DNA of 9,055 nt, taken from assembly GCA_964513155.1 (NCBI GenBank), contig CAZEMA010000103.1, positions 1 to 9,055 on the forward strand. Reading direction: 5' to 3'. Shown here one piece after another: positions 1 to 6,756 of this stretch. The DNA comes from DATEAV01 sp964513155 (GTDB lineage Bacteria > Chloroflexota > Anaerolineae > Anaerolineales > E44-bin32). The translations under genes and the position numbers were made by a program. The notes beneath the pieces are model-generated. The model saw nothing but the letters and a program-made list of their open reading frames with translations. It had not been told where the DNA came from and made no database searches. Numbering within the stretch: position 1 is the stretch's first letter; the number at the start of each line of letters is the position of its first letter.

Positions 1-23
1 GAGGTGTCCCTCCGACAACGGAA

Positions 24-46
24 CGCCGGGCCCTGCGGGCCCGGCG
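24..46. terminator. GC-rich hairpin, terminator-like
   Basis: A perfect 10-bp inverted repeat (CGCCGGGCCC at 24-33, GGGCCCGGCG at 37-46) encloses a TGC triloop. No T-tract follows, so this is not a textbook intrinsic terminator. The most likely role is the 3' end of a transcript from a gene left of the window. A structured RNA element cannot be excluded. Confidence 0.45.
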
Positions 47-66
47 CCAGTCGGCAGTAGACGCTG

Positions 67-95
67 GAGAGCCGGGGACGCCAACCCCGGCTCTC
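67..95. terminator. second GC-rich hairpin, terminator-like
   Basis: A perfect 11-bp inverted repeat (GAGAGCCGGGG at 67-77, CCCCGGCTCTC at 85-95) has a 7-nt loop and is followed by only a weak ATCT. It lies 20 nt after the first hairpin. The pair looks like tandem terminators closing an upstream operon, or a processed RNA 3' end. Symmetry of the stem means it could act on either strand. Confidence 0.45.
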
Positions 96-311
96 ATCTA
101 AGGAGGAGAAGAGAATCCGCCCTTCCGGTACTACTCTAGCAGAATGGGGTCGCCTTCGCTGGTCTGGTACCCGATGGGAAACCTACGGAATCCCTACGGA
201 GTCCCCAATTCGGCCTGATTTCGCCCTTCTCGGCCTCCCCCGCCCCCGCAGGAAGACCAGCACAGTTGGGATGCCCGATCTCCCGCCAGACTCCTGCCCA
301 GGCACTCTGAG
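96..311. other. non-coding leader region ahead of the permease gene
   Basis: I see no credible gene here. Reverse-strand open frames in this stretch lack recognisable domains. A Shine-Dalgarno-like AAGGAGGAG at about 100-108 has no start codon at a usable distance. The stretch contains a tandem 11-bp repeat (182-192 and 193-203) and ends in the promoter -10 box of the permease gene. Confidence 0.5.
182..203. repeat. tandem 11-bp repeat
   Basis: CCTACGGAATC (182-192) is followed directly by CCTACGGAGTC (193-203), 10 of 11 positions identical. It lies about 110 bp upstream of the predicted -10 box. The 11-bp period is close to one helical turn, which would put two half-sites on the same DNA face, so a regulator site is possible. 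Chance cannot be excluded for so short a repeat. Confidence 0.3.
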
Positions 312-317
312 TATAAT
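289..317 (+). promoter_or_regulatory. predicted sigma-70-type promoter of the permease operon
   Basis: A perfect TATAAT lies at 312-317, conspicuous in GC-rich DNA. The -35 position (about 289-294, GACTCC at 17-nt spacing) matches the consensus poorly, so an activator may be needed. Transcription starting near 324 would give a leader of about 20 nt containing the GGGAGGAGG ribosome site (335-343) of the permease gene. Confidence 0.5.
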
Positions 318-344
318 CCACCTCGTTTTCCCCTGGGAGGAGGC

Positions 345-1886
345 ATGCTCCTCGACTGGTGCCTGGCTCTGACGCCCCTGCTACTCATGGTGGTTCTGAT
401 GATCGGATTCCGCTGGGGCGCGGCAAAGGCCGGGCCAGCCGGCTGGCTGGCCGCGGTGTTGGTCGCCGCATTGCGGTTCGGGGCCCACATCAACCTTCTG
501 GCAGTGGCTCAGGTCAAGGCGCTACTGCTCGGCCTCGACGTCCTGCCCATCATCTGGGGTGCATTCCTGTTCTACCGCGTTGCCGATGAGGCAGGCGCCG
601 TGCGTACCATCGGTCAGGCGCTGCCTCACCTCACCGCCGACCGCGGCATGCAAGCCCTTCTGATCGGGTGGGCCTTCGCCACGTTCCTGCAGGGCGTCGG
701 CGGGTTCGGCGTCCCCGTGGCGGTGACGGCGCCCCTGCTCGTCGGCCTCGGGTTCTCCCCGATGGCGGCTGTGCTCGCGCCATCGGTCGGCCACTCGTGG
801 TCGGTGACTTTCGGCTCTCTGGCTTCCTCGTTCCAGGCGTTGATCGCCGGCTCAGGATTGCCAGGCGAAAGCCTGGCCGCCGCCTCAGCCACCTTGCTGG
901 GCCTGGCAGGGATTGGCTGCGGCATGATGGTCGTCACCATCGCCGATGGTCTGCGGAGTCTCCCCCGGCTGATCCTGCCTGCCCTGATCCTGGGGGCGGC
1001 GATGGGGACCGCCCAATACGTCCTGGCGACTCATGGCCTCTGGAACATCGCTGGCCTGGGCGCCGGGATCGCCGGTCTGGCTGTGGCATTCGTCCTCGCC
1101 CGCGCGTACCGGGGACCCAGCCGGCCCGATTCTGAGGCTCTCGACAGGCGGACCTTGCTGCTGGCCCTGTCTGGGTATCTCACCCTGATTGCGATCACCC
1201 TCGCCATCCAACTCTACCCGCCATTACGGGCCTTCCTCAGTCAGGTCGCCCTCCAGGTGCCTCTGCCTGCGACTCAGACCGTTCGTGGGTTCCTGACACC
1301 CGCCAGCACTGGCCCGCGCATAGTCATCTTCCGGAATGCAGGCGCGATCCTCGGCTACTGCTCGCTCGTCACGTACGCCCTTTACCGCCGGGCAGGTCTG
1401 TTCCAGCCCGGCGCGCTGAAACGGATCTTCACCAGTACACTGCGAGGTGTGCTCTCGGGAAGTCTGGCCATTGTGGCCATGATCGGCCTGGCAGTGGTCA
1501 TGGAGCATGCTGGGATGACCGACACCCTGGCGCAGGGCCTGGCTCAGGGTACCGGCGCTCTCTTCCCACTGGCCTCGCCCTGGATCGGTATGCTCGGCGC
1601 CTTCATCAGCGGCACGAACACGAACTCGAACCTTCTACTCGCGATGATCCAGCGGCGCACGGCAGAGATCCTGCGCCTTCCGGTCGCGGTGATCCTGGGT
1701 GCCCAGACCGCTGGCGGGGCCATCGGCTCGGTGGTTGCGCCGACGAAGGTCGTGGTGGGCACAAGCAGCTCCCACGGGGCCGTTCGTGAGGGCGACGTCA
1801 TGCGCCGGCTACTCGTCTATGTCGGCATCCTCGTCCTCGGCGTCAGCCTCATCGCCTGGGCGTGGATCCGCATGCTGGGCCTATGA
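345..1886 (+). CDS. lctP: LctP-family lactate/glycolate permease
   Basis: The product (513 aa) is a polytopic inner-membrane protein of the L-lactate permease family, which takes up L-lactate, D-lactate or glycolate with protons. Family hallmarks visible are GGFGVP (119-124) with the following APLLVGLGFSP stretch, SGTNTNSN (422-429) and QTAGGAIGSVVAPTK (454-468). About a dozen hydrophobic segments run along the whole chain. The length is slightly below the usual 530-560 residues, mostly from a short central loop. The ATG is supported by GGGAGGAGG at 335-343 and by a perfect -10 box 28 nt upstream. It is the first gene of an apparent operon with the coupled small membrane protein. Substrate cannot be read from sequence. 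A lactate oxidation operon (lldEFG type) is absent here, although a D-2-hydroxyacid dehydrogenase lies downstream beyond the gap. Confidence 0.85.
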   Translation: MLLDWCLALTPLLLMVVLMIGFRWGAAKAGPAGWLAAVLVAALRFGAHINLLAVAQVKALLLGLDVLPIIWGAFLFYRVADEAGAVRTIGQALPHLTADRGMQALLIGWAFATFLQGVGGFGVPVAVTAPLLVGLGFSPMAAVLAPSVGHSWSVTFGSLASSFQALIAGSGLPGESLAAASATLLGLAGIGCGMMVVTIADGLRSLPRLILPALILGAAMGTAQYVLATHGLWNIAGLGAGIAGLAVAFVLARAYRGPSRPDSEALDRRTLLLALSGYLTLIAITLAIQLYPPLRAFLSQVALQVPLPATQTVRGFLTPASTGPRIVIFRNAGAILGYCSLVTYALYRRAGLFQPGALKRIFTSTLRGVLSGSLAIVAMIGLAVVMEHAGMTDTLAQGLAQGTGALFPLASPWIGMLGAFISGTNTNSNLLLAMIQRRTAEILRLPVAVILGAQTAGGAIGSVVAPTKVVVGTSSSHGAVREGDVMRRLLVYVGILVLGVSLIAWAWIRMLGL

Positions 1887-2065
1887 ATCCTGAGCCTCCC
1901 TCCCGCCAGGGGAATCGAATCCCTTGGCAGCTCATCGCCTTCGGCCTGATGATTCTCCCTCCGATCGTCCTGGCCTTCGGGCTGACGCAGCCTGCGACCT
2001 GGCTCACCTGGCTCTCGATGGGACTGATCGCCATCGGCATGCTCCTGGCCATGGTGGTGTCCTAA
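1883..2065 (+). CDS. small two-helix membrane protein coupled to the permease
   Basis: This is a 60-residue protein starting MNPEPPSRQGNRIPW. Its ATG overlaps the permease stop in an ATGA arrangement (1883-1886), the classic sign of translational coupling. A short polar, basic N-terminus is followed by two hydrophobic segments, about residues 15-33 (with LPP in the middle) and 38-59, and the chain ends right after the second. Two possible topologies exist: a hairpin with both ends inside is the simplest. I do not recognise a family. An in-frame upstream ATG at 1862 lies inside the permease gene and is less likely. The coupling suggests a small accessory subunit or stabiliser of the permease, by analogy with small subunits of other transporters, but that role is inferred from position only. 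Confidence 0.6.
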   Translation: MNPEPPSRQGNRIPWQLIAFGLMILPPIVLAFGLTQPATWLTWLSMGLIAIGMLLAMVVS

Positions 2066-2106
2066 CCCGAAGTAGTTCAAGGTGGCAGCGGTCGGAGAGT
2101 ATCTCA

Positions 2107-2646
2107 ATGGACTCCTCGGCTGAAGCGTCTCTCGCCCTTCCAGGGTCCAAGATCAGGCTTCTCCAACCCGGCGACGAAGCCCTTGTGCAAGCACTGCTCG
2201 AAGCCTGCGCGGATTACTGCAAGCTGGTCACCGGTTTGCCTCCCGGACCTTCGGCTGGTGTATCTCTCCTTGTCGAGCGCCCAAAAGGGAGACGCCCGGA
2301 AGACAAGCTTGTCTTCGGAGTCTTCACGGAACCCGCCGGTCTGATTGGCGTCCTGGATGTGATTCGTGACTACCCCAGTCCACGTGACTGGTTCGTCGGT
2401 CTGATGCTCTTCGGTCCCTCCCACCGTAGCCAAGGGTTAGGTAGACAGTTGTACGTTGCATTTGAGACCTGGGCCGCACAACAAGGCGCACAGAGCATCC
2501 TCCTGGCTGTGGTCGAACAGAACGAGAGAGCCCGCCGCTTTTGGAAACGGCTAGGGTTCGAACCCATCGAGAAGCGACCACGAAGGCGACAAGGCCAGCG
2601 GAAGAACGTGGTCATCGTAATGAAGCGCTCCCTCTCGCCAGAGTAG
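2107..2646 (+). CDS. GNAT-family N-acetyltransferase
   Basis: A 179-aa single-domain GNAT protein that would transfer an acetyl group from acetyl-CoA to an amine, probably in the cytoplasm. Motif A is clear: strand WFVGLMLFGP (95-104) followed by the acetyl-CoA pyrophosphate loop RSQGLG (107-112, Q/RxxGxG type). Motif B NERARRFWKRLGF (139-151) carries the usual N-x-x-A-x-x-F/Y-x-x-x-G-F pattern. The C-terminus is strongly basic (RPRRRQGQRK, 157-166). The ATG at 2107 is preferred over upstream in-frame starts because GGAGAG (2094-2099) sits 7 nt before it and the upstream extension reads as permease-operon sequence in the wrong frame. It follows the small membrane protein by 41 nt, so it could be cotranscribed. 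The substrate (protein N-terminus, drug or metabolite) is unknown. Confidence 0.8.
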   Translation: MDSSAEASLALPGSKIRLLQPGDEALVQALLEACADYCKLVTGLPPGPSAGVSLLVERPKGRRPEDKLVFGVFTEPAGLIGVLDVIRDYPSPRDWFVGLMLFGPSHRSQGLGRQLYVAFETWAAQQGAQSILLAVVEQNERARRFWKRLGFEPIEKRPRRRQGQRKNVVIVMKRSLSPE

Positions 2647-2713
2647 CTTCCCGGTCTCACTGAACGGCCAGATGTCTCCCTCGCAACCCCTGGCCCACGC
2701 TCGGACCATCGCT

Positions 2714-2813
2714 NNNNNNNNNNNNNNNNNNNNNNNNNNNNNNNNNNNNNNNNNNNNNNNNNNNNNNNNNNNNNNNNNNNNNNNNNNNNNNNNNNNNNNN
2801 NNNNNNNNNNNNN
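2714..2813. other. assembly gap (100 N)
   Basis: Exactly 100 Ns, the conventional placeholder for a scaffold gap of unknown length. The reading frame on the right begins inside a dehydrogenase at the point where about 95-100 residues should already have been made, so the true gap should be roughly 300 bp or more if the gene is intact. Order and orientation of the two sides rest on scaffolding only. Confidence 0.95.
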
Positions 2814-2814
2814 T

Positions 2815-3519
2815 GAGTTCGCCCTGATGTGCATTCTCGCCCTGGGCCACCGCCTGCCCGCGTTCACCACAGACGATGCCAAAAGGCGCTGGGCAGACGA
2901 CCGCTACGAGCGTTACCGTCCCCTCGAGTTGCGGGGAAGCACCGTTGGTCTCCTCGGATACGGCAGCGTCGCCCGCGAGATCGCCCGCCTGTGCCGTGCT
3001 TTCGGCGCCACCGTCCTCGCCACCAAGCGCGACTTGATGCGTCTGGAAGACGACGGCTACTCAGCCCCCGGGCTAGGCGATCCTCACGCCGAACTGGTCG
3101 ACCGCCTGTATCCGCCTCAGGCGCTGGCCTCGATGGTGGCGCTCTGCGACTTCGTTGTGGTGACCCTGCCACTCAGCCCCGAAACCCGCGGCAGCATCGG
3201 CAAGAAAGTCCTGGCCAGCATGAAGCCCAGCGCCTATCTAGTCGACGTCTCGCGCGGCGGCGTCCTGGATCATGGCGCCCTCGTCGAAGCCCTGGGCGAG
3301 AAGCGCCTCGCCGGCATCGCCCTCGACGTCTATCCCGTCGAGCCTCTGCCCGAGAACAGCCCGCTGTGGACCATGCCAGGGGTCATCCTTTCGCCACACA
3401 TCGCCGGCGCCTCGGCTCACTACTACGAACGGGCGGTTAGCCTGTTTGCCGAGAACTTGCAGCGCTATCTCGCCGGACAGCCCTTGCTCAACCGCTACGA
3501 TCCAACCAGGGGCTACTGA
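2815..3519 (+). CDS. D-isomer-specific 2-hydroxyacid dehydrogenase, 5' end lost in the gap
   Basis: This NAD(P)-dependent enzyme interconverts a 2-oxoacid and a D-2-hydroxyacid (glyoxylate/hydroxypyruvate reductase, D-lactate or phosphoglycerate dehydrogenase group). The 234 visible residues start with EFALMCILAL, the helix that normally follows about 95-100 N-terminal residues, so the ATG at 2827 is internal and not the start. Numbering from 2815: Rossmann nucleotide loop GLLGYGSVA (45-53), catalytic Arg147 in DVSRGG, Glu176 in DVYPVEP and His195 in SPHIAG; all three catalytic residues are present. A longer-than-usual loop (about 74-100, LEDDGYSAPGLGDP and on) replaces the region after the second Rossmann strand where cofactor specificity is set; no obvious NAD-selecting Asp is seen there. 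The C-terminus is complete. The HAD gene follows 58 nt later. The substrate is uncertain. Confidence 0.85.
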   Translation, partial: EFALMCILALGHRLPAFTTDDAKRRWADDRYERYRPLELRGSTVGLLGYGSVAREIARLCRAFGATVLATKRDLMRLEDDGYSAPGLGDPHAELVDRLYPPQALASMVALCDFVVVTLPLSPETRGSIGKKVLASMKPSAYLVDVSRGGVLDHGALVEALGEKRLAGIALDVYPVEPLPENSPLWTMPGVILSPHIAGASAHYYERAVSLFAENLQRYLAGQPLLNRYDPTRGY

Positions 3520-3577
3520 CGGCACCCAAGATGTCCTGGTATCCTATCCCCACATCCCGAGCAGGTAGGACGGCACG

Positions 3578-4345
3578 ATGATTCGCGGTGTGATCTTCGA
3601 TCTAGGCGGGACGGCCATACGCTTGACCCGCCCCTGGCAAGATGTGGTCGAAGAATCACAACCGGCCCTGGTGGAGCAGCTCTTGCGGGAAGGCGTCAAC
3701 CTTGATGCCGCTGCGTTCGCGGCCGAGTTCCGCCAGGAGATGGAGTCCAATTACCACAACCGCGAGATGGCATTCCTTGAGACGACCACCGCCACCGTGC
3801 TGCGTACAGTTCTCTCGCGCTTTGGCGTGACGGATGTCGCCGAGGAGAGCGTGCAGCGGGCCCTGGCCCGCTTGTACACCAAGACCGAAAGCCAATGGGA
3901 GGCGATGCCGGGTATCTACAATGTGCTGGGCGAGCTGCGCCAGATGGGCTACCGGCTGGGCATGATCTCCAACGCCGGTGACGACGCCAACGTCCAGCGC
4001 CTCCTCGATCGTTGCTCGCTGCGCTCCTATTTCGATCCCATCCTGGTTTCGGCCGCGGTCGGCCTGCGCAAACCAAATCCGGCTGTCTTCCTCATGGTTC
4101 TCCAAGCCTGGCAGATCCAGCCCCGCGAGGCCGTGATGATCGGGGACACCCTCGCCGCCGACATTCTAGGAGCCCAGAACGCAGGCCTCCACCAGATCTG
4201 GCTCACGGCCGAAGCCGACACGCCCGCCAATCGTGCTCACGCCGGTGCAATCCTCCCTGAGGCAACGGCCAGCAGCCTGTATGAACTGCCGGAGCTGATC
4301 GCCCGGCTGGGTGCCACCGAGGCTCAGCTCGGACGCCATGCCTGA
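3578..4345 (+). CDS. HAD-superfamily hydrolase
   Basis: A 255-aa cytoplasmic protein of the haloacid-dehalogenase superfamily with a helical C1 cap (about residues 15-105), probably a small-molecule phosphatase. Motif I is FDLGGT with nucleophile Asp8; the usual second Asp (the acid/base) is Gly10. Motif II is Ser131 in GMISNAG, motif III Lys165 in GLRKPNP, and motif IV GDTLAAD with Asp190 and Asp195. DLG-type motif I occurs in other subfamily members, including the phosphatase YihX, so the change need not mean inactivity, but the mechanism may be altered. The ATG at 3578 is supported by AGGTAGGA (3563-3570) 7 nt upstream. The gene overlaps the next one by 8 nt, implying cotranscription and coupling. 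The true substrate cannot be told; phosphoglycolate, nucleotides and sugar phosphates are all possible. Confidence 0.8.
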   Translation: MIRGVIFDLGGTAIRLTRPWQDVVEESQPALVEQLLREGVNLDAAAFAAEFRQEMESNYHNREMAFLETTTATVLRTVLSRFGVTDVAEESVQRALARLYTKTESQWEAMPGIYNVLGELRQMGYRLGMISNAGDDANVQRLLDRCSLRSYFDPILVSAAVGLRKPNPAVFLMVLQAWQIQPREAVMIGDTLAADILGAQNAGLHQIWLTAEADTPANRAHAGAILPEATASSLYELPELIARLGATEAQLGRHA

Positions 4346-5075
4346 GTTCATCCCTGTCACCGAGCATGTCTACCGCCTCGAGGTCGGTTGGAGGCTCTTC
4401 GGCGTCGTTACAATTCCGGTGGCGGTGTGGCTGGTCCGCGAGAGCGAGGGTTGGACCCTCGTCGACGCCGGGCCCCCCGAAGCGGCAGACCAGGTGGTCT
4501 CGGCCGTCGCCCGGGCAACCGGCGGCCGCGGCCCTGGTCGGATCCTGCTCACCCACGCCCACTACGACCACGGCGGCGCGCTCGAGTCCCTGCGCATCGC
4601 CTGGAACCCGGCCATCCTCTGCCACGCCGAGGAGGTACCCTTTGTTACCGGCGCCGAGGATCACGCCCACCTGAAACCCCACAGCTTGGCCTTCTGGTTT
4701 GGCCGCTTCCTCATGGTCCAGGGGAACTGGGAATTGCCGGTTGCCCGCGACCTCGAACGAGGCCAATCCGCTGTCGGCATGGCCGTCATCCATCTGCCCG
4801 GACATACGCCGGGCCACGTCGGCTTCCTGCACCCCGCCGACCACGCCATGATCTGTGGCGATGCCGTCATGAACCTGCGCGGCCGACTCGGCCCTCCACC
4901 GGCGATCTCCACCCCTGACCCAAAGCTGGCCAATGCCTCCATCGAGCGCCTGGCCGGGCTCGACTTCCTGCATCTGCTCCCCTCTCACGGTCCCGTCATC
5001 CTCGACCGCGGCCGCCAGGCGCTCCTCGACTTCATGCACGCCCGAGACCGAGGCCCCGAGATCCGGCACTGGTGA
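4338..5075 (+). CDS. MBL-fold metallo-hydrolase
   Basis: A 245-aa metallo-beta-lactamase-fold hydrolase with a complete two-metal site: HAHYDH (His73, His75, Asp77, His78), His156 in the GHTPGH loop, Asp175 in ICGDAV and His217 in LLPSHGP. VDAG at 42-45 is the first conserved strand motif. Such proteins hydrolyse thioesters, lactones or phosphodiesters (glyoxalase II/lactonase-like group); nothing here picks one. No signal peptide is seen, so it is cytoplasmic. The ATG at 4338 lies inside the end of the HAD gene (8-nt overlap, 4338-4345). An in-frame GTG at 4311 would add nine residues, but the ATG product begins MPEFIPVTEHVYRLE like typical family members. No clear ribosome site is seen, in line with coupling to the HAD gene. 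Confidence 0.82.
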   Translation: MPEFIPVTEHVYRLEVGWRLFGVVTIPVAVWLVRESEGWTLVDAGPPEAADQVVSAVARATGGRGPGRILLTHAHYDHGGALESLRIAWNPAILCHAEEVPFVTGAEDHAHLKPHSLAFWFGRFLMVQGNWELPVARDLERGQSAVGMAVIHLPGHTPGHVGFLHPADHAMICGDAVMNLRGRLGPPPAISTPDPKLANASIERLAGLDFLHLLPSHGPVILDRGRQALLDFMHARDRGPEIRHW

Positions 5076-5177
5076 CGCCCCCAAGGTGGCTCCGAAGAGC
5101 TGGCCCGGGCTCAGGCTCCGATGTGGGCCGTCCCCGCCCTGCCCGCACGTCAGCCTACCCAGCTTGATTGAGCCAAT

Positions 5178-5233
5178 CCCCACTTTTGGGCGTAGAACAC
5201 ATATGCTATGCCGGCTAGAGCCCACTTTCGTGC
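5178..5233. repeat. paired imperfect direct repeat upstream of the exporter
   Basis: CCCACTTTTGGGC (5179-5191) recurs as CCCACTTTCGTGC (5221-5233), 11 of 13 positions alike and 42 bp apart, close to four helical turns. The first copy is also a small inverted repeat (CCC-N6-GGG). The pair lies just upstream of the predicted exporter promoter and could be operator sites. Weak evidence. Confidence 0.22.
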
Positions 5234-5253
5234 CGTGGCCTGAGCGGGGCGCG

Positions 5254-5262
5254 TGATAGAAT
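5254..5262 (+). promoter_or_regulatory. extended -10 promoter of the exporter gene
   Basis: TGATAGAAT is an extended -10 element: TGN followed by TAGAAT (5257-5262), five of six matches to TATAAT. No good -35 is seen at 16-18 nt, which extended -10 promoters can tolerate. It would give a leader of about 40 nt to the GTG at 5308. It lies in a 232-bp intergenic region, consistent with a separate transcription unit. Confidence 0.4.
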
Positions 5263-5307
5263 CGGCTTCCTTTCCCGACTGGGAAGCGATCCGTTAGGAG
5301 CAGTACG

Positions 5308-6525
5308 GTGATCACCCGGATCCGGCAGTCAACAGCTGGATATCCTCGCCAGTTCTGGCTCCTCTTCTGGGGGATGCTGATCAGCCGTAGCGGCAGCAGC
5401 ATGGTCTGGCCCTTCCTGACCATCTACCTGCGGCAGCGCCTGGATATCCCCCTCACGACCGTTGCTCTCTTGCTCACCCTGAATTCGGCAGTCAGCATCG
5501 TGTCGACCTCGGTCGCTGGCCCAGTGGTGGACCGTTTCGGCCGCAAAGGCGCGATGGTTTTGGGCCTGGGAGCCTCCTGCCTCAATCTGCTGCTGATGAG
5601 CTTCGCGAGCAGCCTCCCCCTGTGGGCCATCCTGATGGCGTGCGATGGCCTCTTCTCCCCGCTCTACGCCGTCGGCAGCCAGTCCATGGTCGCCGATATG
5701 ATCGAGCCAGAGCGGCGGCCGGGGGCCTATGCCCTGCTGCGCATGATCGCCAACCTCGGGGTCGCCATCGGCCCCTCTATCGGTGGCTTTGTCACCTCCA
5801 CATCCTACGCCCTGGCCTTCTACATCGCCGCCGCGACCGAGCTCATCTTCGCCCTCCTGGTGCTGCTCTTCGTCGCCGAGACCGTCCCGCAGAGGCAGCC
5901 GGGCGCCCAAGCCCAAACCACTGGTGGCTACGGGCCCGTCCTGCGCGACCGGCCTTTCCTCGCCTTCTGTGCCATCTATACGTTGCCCGCCATGGCCTAT
6001 TCGCTCATGATGATCCTCCTGCCGGTCTACGCCAAGGAGAACTTTGGCGTCCCGGAGTCCCGGTATGGATTCATCATGGCCACCAACGCCGCCATGGTTG
6101 TCCTCCTCCAGTACCTTGTGACCCGCATCACCGAGCGCTACCGCCATCTGCCGGTTCTGGCAGTCGGATCGCTCTTCTACGCCCTCGGCGTCGGAAGTGT
6201 GGCTCTGGGATTCTCCTTCCCCACCTTCCTGCTGAGCATGGTCATCCTGACCATCGGAGAGATGATCATGATCCCCACCTCGACCGCGCTCACCGCCAAC
6301 CTGGCGCCAGCCGACATGCGCGGTCGCTACATGAGCATCTACGGTCTGACCTGGAGCATCGGCTTCGGCGTCGGTCCGGTGCTCGGCGGATACCTCAACG
6401 ACAACCTGGCGCCGGTCGCCATCTGGTACGCCGGCTTGGCGCTGGGCCTCGCGGCCACACTCGGGTTCATCCTGCTGGCGCGGTCCGTTCGCCAGCCGAA
6501 ACCTGGATCGGCGGCCGCTGCCTAG
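5308..6525 (+). CDS. MFS transporter, DHA1-type drug exporter family
   Basis: A 405-aa major facilitator superfamily protein of 12 predicted transmembrane helices, of the drug:proton antiporter (DHA1/MdtH-like) type. Motif A between helices 2 and 3 is well kept: GPVVDRFGRKG (71-81). The equivalent loop of the second half (ITERYRHLP) is degenerate, as is usual. A central cytoplasmic loop (about 192-212, PQRQPGAQAQTTGG) separates the halves. The GTG start is set by TTAGGAG (5294-5300), 7 nt upstream. The substrate cannot be inferred. The stop codon TAG (6523-6525) contains the TA target of the mobile element that follows: its T and A are the left duplication and its G is the first base of the element. 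Before insertion the same codon would have been completed by the G now at 6848, so the protein is unchanged. Confidence 0.82.
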   Translation: MITRIRQSTAGYPRQFWLLFWGMLISRSGSSMVWPFLTIYLRQRLDIPLTTVALLLTLNSAVSIVSTSVAGPVVDRFGRKGAMVLGLGASCLNLLLMSFASSLPLWAILMACDGLFSPLYAVGSQSMVADMIEPERRPGAYALLRMIANLGVAIGPSIGGFVTSTSYALAFYIAAATELIFALLVLLFVAETVPQRQPGAQAQTTGGYGPVLRDRPFLAFCAIYTLPAMAYSLMMILLPVYAKENFGVPESRYGFIMATNAAMVVLLQYLVTRITERYRHLPVLAVGSLFYALGVGSVALGFSFPTFLLSMVILTIGEMIMIPTSTALTANLAPADMRGRYMSIYGLTWSIGFGVGPVLGGYLNDNLAPVAIWYAGLALGLAATLGFILLARSVRQPKPGSAAAA

Positions 6526-6592
6526 TGTCCTGTTTCGGGAGTTCGATGAAGAAGTGCTTTGCTCTTTCCAGGACCTTTGGCCTCACCCCCTT

Positions 6593-6647
6593 CCCCCTCT
6601 CCGCCGAGAGGCTGACTTCACATGGACGGAGTGGGGCGGAGAGGGGG
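6593..6647. repeat. inverted repeat inside the MITE (left)
   Basis: CCCCCTCTCCGCC (6593-6605) pairs perfectly with GGCGGAGAGGGGG (6635-6647), 13 bp with a 29-nt loop that itself contains GAGAGGC. It forms the left of three hairpins inside the mobile element. As RNA it would be a stable stem on either strand. Confidence 0.6.
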
Positions 6648-6660
6648 TGGAGCAACGAAA

Positions 6661-6690
6661 GGAGGCGGGGGGCCGAAGGCCCCCGCCTCC
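6661..6690. terminator. central hairpin of the MITE, terminator-like
   Basis: GGAGGCGGGGG (6661-6671) pairs with CCCCCGCCTCC (6680-6690) over 11 bp. After a bulged G the stem gains two more C-G pairs around a GAA loop, and AA/TT pairs (6659-6660 with 6691-6692) extend the base. It is very stable on either strand, but only TTC follows, so termination efficiency is uncertain. It lies between the exporter and sigma genes. Confidence 0.5.
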
Positions 6691-6701
6691 TTCAGAACCT
6701 C

Positions 6702-6756
6702 TCCCCTCCCCCGGCCTGACCCTCTCCCGCAGAGCACGCCGGGCCGGGGGAGGGGA
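6702..6756. repeat. inverted repeat inside the MITE (right)
   Basis: TCCCCTCCCCCGGCC (6702-6716) pairs perfectly with GGCCGGGGGAGGGGA (6742-6756), 15 bp with a 25-nt loop. The outer part of the right arm (6742-6769) is also an imperfect inverted match of the left segment 6579-6605, so the whole core can refold into one long hairpin. Confidence 0.6.

Noticed and set aside
136..493. Reverse-strand open frames at 136-321 and 194-493
   Set aside because: Low-complexity, Pro/Gly/Arg-rich translations with no domain. They overlap the permease promoter or start, and GC-rich DNA produces such frames freely.
2666..2695. Terminator after the GNAT gene
   Set aside because: Only a 6-bp inverted repeat (GGCCAG / CTGGCC) with an 18-nt loop and no T-tract; too weak to call.
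4203..5423. Long reverse-strand open frame of 406 aa
   Set aside because: It is antisense to the HAD, MBL and MFS genes, all of which have intact catalytic or family motifs. The translation has no domain and is a GC-skew shadow.
5622..6719. 365-aa plus-strand frame overlapping the exporter
   Set aside because: It is out of frame with a clear MFS protein, very rich in Arg/Pro/His, and runs into the mobile element. It is a shadow frame.
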